From: Chenggangzhangella methanolivorans
Lineage (GTDB): Bacteria; Pseudomonadota; Alphaproteobacteria; Rhizobiales; Methylopilaceae
Assembly: GCF_019797865.1 (NCBI RefSeq)
Contig: NZ_CP081869.1
Location: forward strand, 4,788,501-4,852,500
Direction of reading: 5' to 3'
Length of the DNA stretch: 64,000 nucleotides
The notes beneath the pieces are model-generated. The model did not search any database, was not told where the DNA came from, and saw nothing but the letters and a program-made list of their open reading frames with translations. The position numbers were made by a program, and so were the translations under genes. Shown piece by piece: positions 46,404 to 55,705 of the stretch; positions within the stretch are counted from its first letter, which is position 1; every line of letters starts with the position of its first letter.

Positions 46404-47627
46404 TCATATCGTGACCGACACCGGGATCTCGCCCATGAACTCGAACAGCCGCTTCTGCCGCTGGAGCCATGTGAACCGACTCGCATAGTCGACATTGGCC
46501 TCGATCGGACCTTTCGAGCGGGAGCCTGCGTCGAGCGCAGCCCGCAAGGTGGACGAGAACGTCTCCGGATTTTCCTGATCGTACCAGTGGACGGTCAGCT
46601 TGTCGGCGTCCCGATCCGTGATGGACTCGACCTTCGCGGCGACGATCGGAGCCCCGGACGAGAGGTACTCGTAGAACTTGAGCGGGGACGTGATCGCAGT
46701 GCGAAGCCCGCTGCTGCGCGTCAGGACGACGGCGTCGGCCGCCTGCTGCAGTTCGCAGACGACGTCGTGCGGGATGTAACCGAGGATCTTGACGTTCGAG
46801 AGGCCGTCGTCCCGCATCCGGGCGCGCCACTGCTTCAGGTTCTGCTCGTGCCCGCCGCACATCACGAACACCACGTCGGGCATCTGAAGGGCGGCGTCGA
46901 ACATGTGGGCGATGCCGCGCTCCTCCTGCATGCCGCCGGCGTAGACGACGAGCTTCTGGTCGGCGAACCTCAGCAGCCGCCGCCGCCACATCGCCGCCGC
47001 GGCGTCGCGCCGGATGAACGAGGCGGAGCTGACCCCGCTGTCGAGGACGATGATCTTGTGCTCGGGCACGCCGAGCGACGCGAGCTCGTCGGCGACCGCC
47101 GAGGTGATCGCCACGACCGCGCGGCAGAACGGCGCCTTGAAGTCGACGGCGTCGTATTTCGAGAAGCCGCGCTGATAGTCTTCGTGATGGTGCTCGTAGA
47201 CGAAATTGATCCTGCGCTTCGAGCAGCTCAACATCACCGCCGGATCCCGCGTGTGGACGATCGCGGCCTGCGGCAGCACGTGCATCAGAAAGTCGGTGGG
47301 AAGCGGATAGGCGGAGTCCTCGTTCTTGCTCAGCTCCTTGTGACGGAGAAAGAACAGGTCGTAGTTCGGCTTGACCGAATAGGTCTCCTGCAGGAGCCGC
47401 TTCACCGCGAAGGACGCGCCGAGCGTGCTCACGCGGTAGGGCAGCCCCTCGGGAGTTCCCGCCATCAGGGTGCTGACGCCGAGCTCGGCGGTGGCGGAGG
47501 CCGTGTTGGCGGCCCAGATCAGACGCGCGCGCGCCGTCCGCACGACCGGATCGTCGATCTTCGCGGTCACGACGTATTTTCCGGCCGAAATATAGTTCGA
47601 GTAACTGACCGGGCTGGCCTGCAGCAT
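46404..47627 (-). CDS. Glycosyltransferase family 4-type protein
   Basis: GT-B fold glycosyltransferase, probably cytoplasmic. The start is uncertain: ATG at 47627 has GAGG eight bases upstream and gives 407 residues; a TTG at 47663 overlapping the preceding stop (TTGA), or a TTG at 47693, would extend it. The C-terminal donor-binding half shows KLVVYAGGMQEERGIAHMFDA, NVKILGYIPHDVVCELQQAADAVVL and the E..P-like SPLKFYEYLSSGAPIVAAKV. Substrate unknown. It follows the 661-residue glycosyltransferase closely. Confidence 0.85.
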   Translation of the reverse strand: MLQASPVSYSNYISAGKYVVTAKIDDPVVRTARARLIWAANTASATAELGVSTLMAGTPEGLPYRVSTLGASFAVKRLLQETYSVKPNYDLFFLRHKELSKNEDSAYPLPTDFLMHVLPQAAIVHTRDPAVMLSCSKRRINFVYEHHHEDYQRGFSKYDAVDFKAPFCRAVVAITSAVADELASLGVPEHKIIVLDSGVSSASFIRRDAAAAMWRRRLLRFADQKLVVYAGGMQEERGIAHMFDAALQMPDVVFVMCGGHEQNLKQWRARMRDDGLSNVKILGYIPHDVVCELQQAADAVVLTRSSGLRTAITSPLKFYEYLSSGAPIVAAKVESITDRDADKLTVHWYDQENPETFSSTLRAALDAGSRSKGPIEANVDYASRFTWLQRQKRLFEFMGEIPVSVTI

Positions 47628-47659
47628 CACGTCGACCTCAGCTCGTTCTGACGGCGGCT

Positions 47660-49645
47660 TCAAGAAACGGTGACCGATCGGAACAACACGCAATTCGGGC
47701 GCCAGTCCTGAGCGATCGCTTCGATGTCCAGATTGATTTCATTCAAGCCCTCGTCGGTCGACCCGAACGAGATGGTCGCGGACTTCCGGGCCGCGGACGA
47801 AATCTGAACTTCGGAGATCTCGTCGTTTGCGAAGATCCGCAAGCCCTCGATGGACGCCGCGAAGCTCGGATTGATGTCGAACGCGATGTCGATCTGGGAG
47901 AACGGGGCCTCAGCGTAGATCGTGACGCCGCCGCGCCGGCTTTCGAGCACGAGGCCGGAGTCCGGGACCACGCGCCAACCCTCCCGGACGACGACGCCTT
48001 TCGTTTCTCCTCCGAAGTCGACCGTCTCGCCGTTCGGGACGGACGAGGACAGCAGCCGCCGGAACTCGAGGCCGAACTGCTTCCAGGAGTAGTTTCGAAC
48101 CGTCGTGGAGACGTCCTCCGTCGTATGATCCTGGGCCCATTCGACGGCCTTCACCACGTCGACGAGGCTGGGTTCGATGTCGATCAGATACCCGTTGCGC
48201 CGATGTTCGACGATGTCCTCCGCGAACCCCGTGCGCGTGATCACCGGCATGCGGTTGCAGAACATCGCCTCGATCAGCGGGATCGGACCGCCCTCGAGGC
48301 TCGAGAGCGACAAGTAGACGTCGAACTTGTGATAGTATTCGCCATAGGCATGATACGGCGGCGTCACGTAATCGAAGTTCGGCAACGACAGGAGTTCGTC
48401 GAACCGCGGCCACGCCTCCCAGATCAGGTTCTGGTTCTCGATGTCCTCGCGCGCCGGTCCGATCAACAGAAAATTGGTTCCCGGCATCGCCCGCACGAGT
48501 TCGAGCAGCAGGGCCGGGTTCTTGCGCTCGTAGTAGGCTCCCACCACGCCGACGGTCCGGCCGGTGCGCGGCGCCGTCGTGAAGACGTCGGGGTCGGCGC
48601 CCCCCAGAACGGTCGCGATCCGCTCGCTCTCGACGCCCATGAATTCGAGCGCGCGGCGATGGAACAGGTTGGCGGTCACGATCTTGGTCGCCATGTTCAT
48701 CTTCGCGACGAAGCCGTCGCGCTTCACGCTGTCGAACACCGGATGCGTGAACCAGACGAAGCACTGCTTGTCGGCGAAGAATTCCGGATCCTGATCTCTG
48801 GCCATGAGATAAAGTTTGTAGTGGCCGAAGAAGTATCGCGGCGCGTTGGGCAGCCAGTTGGTGAACGAGCTGTTCCGCTCCGTGAAGACGATGCGATAGG
48901 AAAGCCCGGTGTTCTCCGCAATCACTCGGCAGATCTTTTCGAGGATCCAGCCCTTCGAGTTGATGTTGAGGACGAACACGATGTCGTAGATCGTCGCTGC
49001 GCTTGCGGACCACTGCGGATTGGTTTCGGTCGGCTCGACCAGCGGGAACGCGCTGGTCAGCATCTCGGGCAGGATTTCGAACCCGGGATATCCGCCCTCG
49101 GGCATGCCGATGGCGACCAGCGAACATCCGCCGCGCTCGACGATTTCGAACACCTCGTCGTCGAGCGTGATCCGGAATGCGCCGTCCGCCTCGCCGCCCG
49201 GTTGCGTGCAGTAGAAATCCGCGACGCGCCCCTGCTCGTTCCAGATTTCGAGGGTGACGTTCTTGTCGTCGAAGACGCTCGTCCGGCCGATCAGCGTTTT
49301 TTCATGGATCGAGGCGACATGGATCTGTGGAGCGCCGACGCCTTCTTCGATGACGAAGGTTTCGACGCGCTGCTTCAGCGCGAATTCGCCGGCTTCGGCT
49401 CGAGCCGAGAATGTGTGGGTCTGCCCATCGCGAAACGCTTGGGGGATCTCCATTCGGAACGTGTAGCTGCCATCCTGGACTTCGTCGCCCTTGATCGTTC
49501 GATCAAGTTTGTCCGACATGACCGAAAAAGTCGTGTCGTCGATCTGGATGGTAACTGCATGTCGTCGGTCGGGATCGCTACGATCGCGCAACCAACCGCT
49601 CAAGAAGCCGCGCTGATCAAACTTAAGCCAACCACCGAACTTCAT
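47660..49645 (-). CDS. Large glycosyltransferase with N- and C-terminal extra domains
   Basis: 661 residues from an ATG at 49645. The central part (about 205-525) is a GT-B glycosyltransferase: DIVFVLNINSKGWILEKICR, ATVLGGADPDVF, GRTVGVVGAYYERKNPALLLELV, and the C-terminal donor site YLSLSSLEGGPIPLIEAMFCNRMPVI. The first ~190 residues (GGWLKFDQRGFLSGWLRDRSDP...) look beta-rich and unlike GT sequences. The last ~120 residues (VVVREGWRVVPDSGLVLESRRGG ...) also look like a beta-sandwich. Such flanking domains are unusual and may bind carbohydrate. It begins after a long AT-richer gap and precedes the other glycosyltransferase. Confidence 0.85.
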   Translation of the reverse strand: MKFGGWLKFDQRGFLSGWLRDRSDPDRRHAVTIQIDDTTFSVMSDKLDRTIKGDEVQDGSYTFRMEIPQAFRDGQTHTFSARAEAGEFALKQRVETFVIEEGVGAPQIHVASIHEKTLIGRTSVFDDKNVTLEIWNEQGRVADFYCTQPGGEADGAFRITLDDEVFEIVERGGCSLVAIGMPEGGYPGFEILPEMLTSAFPLVEPTETNPQWSASAATIYDIVFVLNINSKGWILEKICRVIAENTGLSYRIVFTERNSSFTNWLPNAPRYFFGHYKLYLMARDQDPEFFADKQCFVWFTHPVFDSVKRDGFVAKMNMATKIVTANLFHRRALEFMGVESERIATVLGGADPDVFTTAPRTGRTVGVVGAYYERKNPALLLELVRAMPGTNFLLIGPAREDIENQNLIWEAWPRFDELLSLPNFDYVTPPYHAYGEYYHKFDVYLSLSSLEGGPIPLIEAMFCNRMPVITRTGFAEDIVEHRRNGYLIDIEPSLVDVVKAVEWAQDHTTEDVSTTVRNYSWKQFGLEFRRLLSSSVPNGETVDFGGETKGVVVREGWRVVPDSGLVLESRRGGVTIYAEAPFSQIDIAFDINPSFAASIEGLRIFANDEISEVQISSAARKSATISFGSTDEGLNEINLDIEAIAQDWRPNCVLFRSVTVS

Positions 49646-49998
49646 CTGGCTTCAGGCCTCCCGATGACGCATCGCGACCGCCCTACGCAACGCGGTTAGT
49701 CTCTTAACAGCAGTTTTCACGCCTGAGAAGCGCTGAAAGACAAAGTGTGGCGCTTCGCCATGCGGCGTCTCCGCGCTGTCCAAGAAGAAAAGCTCAGGAA
49801 AAGAGACAAAATTCCGGTCCTACTTGAGGTAGAGAAGATCGGGCGGGCTTTCCGTCAAGGTTGCCATAAAAGTCTGCGTTCGCGAGCGATCTGAACGCGT
49901 CCGACTGCGTCGGCGGCGTCGTAAGCTTTCTCCTGGTGTCTTGAGCCGGCTTATTTAACTGGGCTCCGATCCAGGCCGCTTGCCGCCGTTCGTCGTCA
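49646..49998. other. AT-richer intergenic region upstream of the glycosyltransferase pair
   Basis: About 350 bases without a gene, richer in A/T than flanking DNA (for example AAGAAGAAAAGCTCAGGAAAAGAGACAAAATT near 49783-49813). It must hold the promoter of the two glycosyltransferases on the minus strand and the 3' end of the epimerase unit. No clear promoter was found. Confidence 0.45.
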
Positions 49999-51027
49999 TC
50001 AAGCGCTTTCGCCGGCCGGAGGCCCGTAATAGTCCGCGTACCAGCGCACGAAGCGCTCGACCCCGACCGCGACCGGGGTCTCGGGACGAAAGCCCGTCAG
50101 CCGGAACAGCAGGTCGGCGCTCGCATAGGTGGCGGGGACGTCGCCCGGCTGCATCGGCATCAGATTGCGGATCGCCTTGCGGCCGGTCGAGGCCTCGATC
50201 GCCTCCACGAAATCGAGCAGCCGCACCGGATCGCCGTTGCCGATGTTCACCACCCTGAACGGAGCCGAGGCGGTGAAGGCGTCGGGGTCGTCGGTCGCCG
50301 CGCCGTCTCCCGGTTCGGACGGCGCGACGTCGGCCAGACGGATGATCGCCTCGGCGATGTCGTCCACATAGGTGAAGTCGCGGAGCATCTCGCCGTTGTT
50401 GTAGATGTCGATCGGTTCGCCGGCGAGCACGCCCTTGGTGAACTTGAACAGCGCCATGTCGGGCCGGCCCCAGGGGCCGTAGACGGTGAAGAACCGCAGC
50501 GCCGTGCTCGGGATCGCCCACAGATGGGCGTAGGCGTGCGCCATCGCCTCGGTGGCCTTCTTGGTCGCCGCGTAGAGCGTCAGCGGGCAGTCGGCGCGGT
50601 CGGTCTCATGGAACGGCATTTTTGGGTTCGCGCCATAGACCGAACTCGTCGAGGCGAACAGCAGGTGGCGCGGCCGATGCGCCCGGGCGAGCTCGAGGAT
50701 GTTGAAGGTGCCGACCACGTTCGCGTCGATATAGGCGCGGGGGTTCTCGAGGCTGTAGCGCACGCCGGCCTGCGCCGCGAGATGGATCACCACGTCGGGC
50801 TTGGCCGCCTCATAGGCGGCCGTGAGCGCCGGCATGTCCTCCAGCATGATCTCATGGGCCGTGAAGGCGTGCGAGCGAGCCAAAAGCTCGCTGCGGCGCT
50901 GTTTCAGCGTGACGTCGTAATAGGGCGTCATGCCGTCGACGCCGACGACCTCGTGACCCGCGGCGAGCAGCCGTTCGGCGACATGAAAGCCGATGAAGCC
51001 GGCGGTGCCCGTCACGAAATAACGCAA
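49999..51027 (-). CDS. UDP-glucuronate 4-epimerase (NAD-dependent epimerase/dehydratase)
   Basis: Short-chain-type epimerase converting UDP-glucuronate to UDP-galacturonate. I place the start at the TTG at 51027, six bases after GGAG, giving [21 protein letters not shown] (342 residues); an in-frame TTG at 51039 would add four. The NAD motif is GTAGFIGFH; Ser/Tyr/Lys catalysis is in STSSVYG and [26 protein letters not shown] is typical of UDP-GlcA 4-epimerases (LspL/Cap1J type). It pairs logically with ugd. Confidence 0.9.
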   Translation of the reverse strand: MRYFVTGTAGFIGFHVAERLLAAGHEVVGVDGMTPYYDVTLKQRRSELLARSHAFTAHEIMLEDMPALTAAYEAAKPDVVIHLAAQAGVRYSLENPRAYIDANVVGTFNILELARAHRPRHLLFASTSSVYGANPKMPFHETDRADCPLTLYAATKKATEAMAHAYAHLWAIPSTALRFFTVYGPWGRPDMALFKFTKGVLAGEPIDIYNNGEMLRDFTYVDDIAEAIIRLADVAPSEPGDGAATDDPDAFTASAPFRVVNIGNGDPVRLLDFVEAIEASTGRKAIRNLMPMQPGDVPATYASADLLFRLTGFRPETPVAVGVERFVRWYADYYGPPAGESA

Positions 51028-51204
51028 GCTGTTCTCCAAACGGCGTGAGAGCCGCGCCCGGCTTTCCGATCGTCGACCCGCCGGCGGTCGCCGACCTCGA
51101 TTCCCGAGCCCGGCGCCGCCGCTGGCATAGAGGCCGTTCCGGGCGGCGATCCGTCAAGCGCCCTCGGCCCGGCGAGCCCGCGGCGCGCGAAGAAGTTTGC
51201 GCGG

Positions 51205-51435
51205 TCAGTAATGCGGCGGCGGGCGATCGACGGGCGCGACGCCCGCTGCGGCGTCCTCCAGCCGCTCGGCCAGATGGGAGATCTCCCGCTTCAGCCGGTC
51301 GATGACCGCCCATTGCTCTGCGACGGTCTCGTTGAGCTGCTCGATCGTCAGCTCCTGATGGGCGTAGCGCGCCTCGAGCGCGTCGAGCCGGTCTGCGAGG
51401 CCGTCGGCGGGCGTCTCAAGAGATGGGCGAGCCAT
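51205..51435 (-). CDS. slyX: SlyX family protein
   Basis: Small coiled-coil protein of unknown function. The 76 residues show the family pattern LADRLDALEARYAHQELTIEQLNETVAEQWAVIDRLKREI, a single long helix with heptads, and the hallmark C-terminal Pro-rich PPPHY. Length is typical. It lies three bases after the YbaN gene, so they are probably one unit. Confidence 0.92.
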   Translation of the reverse strand: MARPSLETPADGLADRLDALEARYAHQELTIEQLNETVAEQWAVIDRLKREISHLAERLEDAAAGVAPVDRPPPHY

Positions 51436-51438
51436 GCG

Positions 51439-51885
51439 TCAGTCCTCAAGCGTTTTGGGCCGCGACGGCCGCGTGCCGACATAGAGCGCGCCGGCCGCCA
51501 CGAAGGCGATGGTCGCCCAGACCGCGATCGGCGGCGCGCCGGAGACAGACACGAGCGCGATCGACAGCGCCATGCCGGCGAACGCCATCGCCTTGGCCTT
51601 GACCGGGATCGCGCCGTCGCGCCGCCAGGCGATCACCGAGGGCCCGAGCTTCGGATGGTTCAGCAGCAAGGCTTCGAGGCGGGGCGACCCGCGCGCGAAA
51701 CATGCGGCGGCGAGAATGAGGAACACGGTGCCGGGCATCACCGGCAGAATCACGCCCACGACGCCGACGCCCGTCAGCACGACGCCCGCGGCGATCCACA
51801 GCAGGCGCGCCGACCTCCTGGGCGCCTGCTTAGTGGCCGCCGCTTCGGAGTGAGGCCGGGAGTCTCGCAGGGGCGCGGGGGTCAT
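51439..51885 (-). CDS. YbaN family (DUF454) inner-membrane protein
   Basis: Multi-pass membrane protein. The ATG at 51885 gives 148 residues, beginning with a basic, soluble N-terminus, then four hydrophobic segments. The family signature GVVGVILPVMPGTVFLILAAACFARGSPRLEALLLNHPKLGP is evident. Function unknown. It is followed by slyX and divergent from the DUF502 gene. Confidence 0.88.
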   Translation of the reverse strand: MTPAPLRDSRPHSEAAATKQAPRRSARLLWIAAGVVLTGVGVVGVILPVMPGTVFLILAAACFARGSPRLEALLLNHPKLGPSVIAWRRDGAIPVKAKAMAFAGMALSIALVSVSGAPPIAVWATIAFVAAGALYVGTRPSRPKTLED

Positions 51886-51985
51886 GATCCGACGGCGTTC
51901 TATCGCATCGGCGGCGCGACGCTCCATAATTATGCGCTATTGTGCGTCGCGGCGCCGCTTTGGCGGGCCACGTTTCGAGGATCGC

Positions 51986-52755
51986 ATGACGCAGACCTCC
52001 GCAGGTCCGATCGGCTCCAGCCCGCTGGGCCCGCTGGGCGAACCGGTCCCGCCCCCAAAACCCCGGGGGCTTGCGCGGCTGCGCAATTATTTCCTCACCG
52101 GCCTCGTGGTGGCGGGCCCGTCGCCATCACCATCTGGCTGACGCTCTGGCTCATCAACCTGATCGACAATTGGGTGAAGCCGCTCATTCCGCCGGCCTGG
52201 AACCCGAACAGCTACCTGCCCGTGGCGGTGCCGGGCGTCGGCGTGCTGGCCGCGATGATCGGCCTCACCATCCTCGGCTTCCTGACCGCCAATCTCGTCG
52301 GCCGAACGGTCGTGCAGTCGGGCGAAAACGTGCTGGACCGGATGCCGATCGTGCGCTCGCTGTACAAGGGCGTGAAGCAGATCTTCGAGACCGTGTTCAA
52401 GCAGGACGGGACGAGCTTCCGCCGCGTCGGCCTCATCGAATGGCCGGGACCGGGGCTGTGGTCGATCTGCTTCATCACGGAGCAGGCCAAGGGCGCGCTC
52501 GCCGCAGGTCTGCCGGGGCCGGACCACGTTTGTCTTTTCGTGCCCTGCACGCCCAACCCCACGACCGGCTACCTGGTGATGATCGAAGCCTCGAAGGTGA
52601 TCGAGATCGGCGTGACGTCGGACGAGGCGTTCAAGCTCATCATGTCGATGGGCATCATCCAGCCGCCGGACCTTGCGGCGCTCGGGAAGACCGTCGAGAG
52701 GCACGCGCCGGAGCCGCAGCCGAAAGCTCAGCCCGACAACGCCGCGGCGGAATAA
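51986..52755 (+). pseudogene. DUF502 family membrane protein (frame interrupted, probably by a sequencing error)
   Basis: Uncharacterised membrane family. The ATG at 51986 opens MTQTSAGPIGSSPLGPLGEP, a Pro-rich tail, then LRNYFLTGLVVAGP. At 52117-52119 a run of Cs is one short; restoring it reads AGPVAITIWLTLWLINLIDNW, continuing through VPGVGVLAAMIGLTILGFLTANL, NVLDRMPIVRSLYKGVKQIFETVF and EWPGPGLWSICFITE, all typical for DUF502. The C-terminal 20 residues are Pro/Gln-rich. Rebuilt length is about 257 residues with two or three membrane spans. Confidence 0.85.
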
Positions 52756-52874
52756 GCTGCGCTTAAAGATGGGCCGTTTTCGTTAAGCGGCCATGCGCCT
52801 GTCGCACGTCTCCCGGCGCCGCGCTTGCTTCGCTCTCCATGCGACGAAAGTCGCAGCATCAATGGAGAGTGAAA

Positions 52875-53051
52875 ATGGGAATGGCGGAACTCGTGGTTGC
52901 GATCTGTCTGCAGGCGGAGCCCAGCGCCTGCCGGATTTTTCATCATCGACAGGCGTCGGCCTTCAACGGGTGCGCCGTCGTCGAGGACGACAGCCTCCGG
53001 ATCGAGCCGGGTTGGTACCTCGCCCGCTGGACCTGTCGTTGGCGCAGGTGA
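52875..53051 (+). CDS. Small hypothetical protein
   Basis: An ATG at 52875 with GGAG upstream opens 58 residues: MGMAELVVAICLQAEPSACRI ... WYLARWTCRWRR. The opening AELVV.IC, a Cys after Ser/Ala and the closing W.L.RWTC are reminiscent of small proteins I recall from Rhizobiales, but this copy is shorter than I would expect. It ends just before the dihydroxyacetone kinase stop on the other strand. Tentative. Confidence 0.45.
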   Translation: MGMAELVVAICLQAEPSACRIFHHRQASAFNGCAVVEDDSLRIEPGWYLARWTCRWRR

Positions 53052-53055
53052 GGCG

Positions 53056-54699
53056 TCAGTCGGCGAAGGCTTCCGCAAGGCGTTCGATGAGCCGGGCCAC
53101 CGCCTCCGCCCCCGGATCGGGCACGCCCGACAATGCTGCGGACGGCACATAGGCCGACCGTCCGGCCTTGGCGGTCGCCATGGCCTTGGTCGAGTCGGCG
53201 CCCTTCCGCGCGGCGACGGCCGCGTCGCGGAGCGAGCCCGTCCGCGCGAAGGCCTCGATCGCCGGGTCGAGCGCGTCGATCATCGTGCGGTCGCCGACCG
53301 TCGCGCCGCCATAGCGCGTCATGCGCGCAAGGCCCTCGCGGAACGCGCCGGCCCATGACGGATCGTTCTTGAAGGCGGCGCCCGCCGCGGTGAAGAACGT
53401 CGCGAGCAGCACGCCGCTGCTGCCGCCGGCGACGCGCGACAGCATGTGGCCGATCGCGCCGAGCAACGCGGAACCGTCGGCCATCGGCAGCCGGTCGATC
53501 CGCGATTCGACGGCTGAGGCCGCCGCCGCGAACGTGCCGCCGGCGTCGCCGTCTCCGACCTTGGCGTCGAGCGCGTCGATCTCGTCCGCGATCTCCTTCA
53601 GCCGCGCGGTCCCGACCGTCAGCGCCTTCCGGACGACCGGATCGTCCGAGGGCGCTGAGTCCGGCCCGTCGTCGATCGCGGGCGCATCGACGAGCCGCGT
53701 CGCCTCGAACGGCCTGGCGGGACGCCACGCGGCGCTGGTCGCCGGAGCCGATAGGGCCGTGCGGCGCGCTTCGTCGAGGGTCAGCGCGGTGAGCGAAAAC
53801 CCTCGCATGTCGAGCGAGGTCATCAGCGGCTCGGGACCGACCACGAGATCGATCCGCCCGGCGATCGGCGCGCGCGCGACCGCGCCCATCACGATCGCCA
53901 TTTCGAGCGGCGAGACGCCGCCGAGCGAGTTCACCATGAGGGCGATGCGGTCTTCCGCGGAGAGGCGCGCCTCGATCTGCTCCGCGACGCGCGCGACCAG
54001 CCGGTCGGCCTCCTCGAACGCGATCGTCTCGCGCCCGGGCTCGCCGTGGATGCCGAGGCCAAGCTCCGCCTTGTCGGCGGGGATGCGCTCCTCGCGCTCG
54101 GCGCCCGGGACCGCGCAGGTCGTCAGCGACAGACCGAGCGAGCGCAGGTTCGCGGCGGCGTCCTCGGCGCGGGCCTTCACCTCGGAGAGCGAGGCGCCGG
54201 AGGCGGCGGCGGCGCCCGCCAGCTTGTGCACGAGCAGCGTGCCGGCGATCCCGCGCGGCTGGGCGGCGTCGGGTATCGCGACGTCGTCGCCGACGACCAC
54301 CATCTCGACGGCAAGGCCGAGGACGCGGGCGCGTTCGGCCGCAAGGCCGAAGTTCAGCCGGTCGCCGGTGTAGTTCTTCACGATCAGCAGGCAGCCGGGC
54401 TCGCCCGTGACCGCAAGGATGGCGGACAGAACGGCGTCGACGCTCGGCGATGCGAATACCTCGCCGCAGACGGCCGCGGTCAACAGGCCTTCGCCGACGA
54501 AGCCGGCATGGGCCGGCTCGTGGCCGGAGCCGCCGCCCGAGACCAGCGCGACGCGGGCGCGGTCCCAGTCCGAACGCAGCACCACCTTGATGTCCGGATA
54601 GGCGTCGAGACGGGCGAGCTTCAGGCCGCCGGCGCCAGCCAGGAACCCGTCGATCGCGTCGGTGACGACGGCGTCGCGGCCGTTCATGAAGCTCTTCAT
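53056..54699 (-). CDS. Dihydroxyacetone kinase, fused DhaK-DhaL type
   Basis: ATP-dependent kinase that phosphorylates dihydroxyacetone (or other short-chain ketoses). DhaK domain (about 1-330): ALVSGGGSGHEPAHAGFVG and VKNYTGDRLNFGLAAE, with His218 in LGLGIHGEPG, the residue that binds substrate covalently. A Pro/Ala linker (about 330-355) follows. DhaL domain (about 355-547): metal/nucleotide motif KVGDGDAGGTF and AGGSSGVL. The two domains in one chain of 547 residues indicate ATP rather than PEP-phosphotransferase use. 16 bases upstream of an aldo/keto reductase on the same strand. Confidence 0.93.
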   Translation of the reverse strand: MKSFMNGRDAVVTDAIDGFLAGAGGLKLARLDAYPDIKVVLRSDWDRARVALVSGGGSGHEPAHAGFVGEGLLTAAVCGEVFASPSVDAVLSAILAVTGEPGCLLIVKNYTGDRLNFGLAAERARVLGLAVEMVVVGDDVAIPDAAQPRGIAGTLLVHKLAGAAAASGASLSEVKARAEDAAANLRSLGLSLTTCAVPGAEREERIPADKAELGLGIHGEPGRETIAFEEADRLVARVAEQIEARLSAEDRIALMVNSLGGVSPLEMAIVMGAVARAPIAGRIDLVVGPEPLMTSLDMRGFSLTALTLDEARRTALSAPATSAAWRPARPFEATRLVDAPAIDDGPDSAPSDDPVVRKALTVGTARLKEIADEIDALDAKVGDGDAGGTFAAAASAVESRIDRLPMADGSALLGAIGHMLSRVAGGSSGVLLATFFTAAGAAFKNDPSWAGAFREGLARMTRYGGATVGDRTMIDALDPAIEAFARTGSLRDAAVAARKGADSTKAMATAKAGRSAYVPSAALSGVPDPGAEAVARLIERLAEAFAD

Positions 54700-54715
54700 C
54701 GGGCGGTCCTCGGCC

Positions 54716-55552
54716 TCAGATCATCGGCAAGTGGCGCGGCTTCGGACCGCGCGGGAACGCGGCGTCGAGCGCTACGATCTGGGCCTCGGACAGAACGAGG
54801 TCGCCCGCCGTCGCATTGTCGAGCGCATGCGCGGCGGAGCCCGCCTTCGGGATCGGAAACACGGACGGACGCCGCGCCAGAAAGGCGAGGGCGACCGCGC
54901 GCGGGCTGGCGTCGACATCGGCCGCGACCGCGGCAAGCGCCTTGCCGGAAGGGGAGGATGGCGAGGGGAAATCGCCGCTGCCGAACGGGCTGTAGCCGAC
55001 GACCGCGACGCCGTTCCGCTCACACCACGGGATGACGGCGTGCTCGATGGCGCGCTCCTCGAGATGGTAGAGCACCTGATTGCAGGCGATCCGTCCCGCG
55101 CCTGCGATCGCGAGCGCCTCGTCGAGGTCGCGGACGTCGAAATTGCTGACGCCCCACGAGAGGATCTTGCCGTCGGACACGAGGCGCTCGAACGCCTCGA
55201 TGGTCTCGGCGAGCGGCGCCGAGCCGCGCCAATGCAGCAGGTAGCAGTCGAGGCGGTCTGTCTTCAGGCGCTTCAGGCTGCGCTCGCAGGCCGCGAGCGT
55301 GCCGGCCTTAGAGGCGTTCGACGGCAAAACTTTCGAGACCAGAAAGATTTGGTCGCGTCGCCCCGCGACGGCCTCGGCGACCAGCGGTTCAGCCTCGCCA
55401 TACATCTCGGCCGTGTCGACATGGGTCATGCCGGCGTCGAGGCCGGCTCTCAGCGCCGCAAGCGCCCCGGGGCGGGCGTCGTCGTCGAGCCGCCAGGTGC
55501 CCTGGCCGATGCGGCAGACGGGGAGGAGGGGGCCGAAAGGAAGGGCTTTCAT
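54716..55552 (-). CDS. Aldo/keto reductase
   Basis: NAD(P)H-dependent reductase of the AKR family, (beta/alpha)8 barrel. Start at the ATG at 55552 (278 residues; an upstream codon at 55588 would give a longer tail). The motif GMTHVDTAEMYG includes the catalytic Asp and Tyr, LVSKVLPSNASK supplies the Lys, and LLHWRG the His. GVSNFDVRDL and VVGYSPFGSGDF are typical. The 16-base gap to dihydroxyacetone kinase suggests co-transcription; a small ketose or aldehyde metabolic role is possible but unproven. Confidence 0.9.
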   Translation of the reverse strand: MKALPFGPLLPVCRIGQGTWRLDDDARPGALAALRAGLDAGMTHVDTAEMYGEAEPLVAEAVAGRRDQIFLVSKVLPSNASKAGTLAACERSLKRLKTDRLDCYLLHWRGSAPLAETIEAFERLVSDGKILSWGVSNFDVRDLDEALAIAGAGRIACNQVLYHLEERAIEHAVIPWCERNGVAVVGYSPFGSGDFPSPSSPSGKALAAVAADVDASPRAVALAFLARRPSVFPIPKAGSAAHALDNATAGDLVLSEAQIVALDAAFPRGPKPRHLPMI

Positions 55553-55611
55553 CGCCGATGGGTTTTGCGTCCGAAAGCGGGAGGTCAAGGGTCGGAGGCA
55601 TGGCGGAGGCG

Positions 55612-55659
55612 AACTGCGTGCTTCGAGACCCGCCTGCGGCGCGCCTCAGCATGAGGAGG
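55612..55659. repeat. Dispersed palindromic element, half copy
   Basis: The stretch with GCGTGCTTCGAGAC, a short GC mini-hairpin, and CTCAGCATGAGGA matches the left arm of the element at 58872-58993. It fills part of the gap between the aldo/keto reductase and the methyltransferase genes. Confidence 0.7.
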
Positions 55660-55705
55660 TCCGGGGTCTGCAAAGCGTTTGGGATCCGCAAAGCAGAAGT
55701 GGTTC

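Noticed and set aside
52759..52795. CGCTTAA ... TTAAGCG repeat after the DUF502 gene as a terminator
   Set aside because: Only 7 bp with a long loop and no T tract directly after the right arm.
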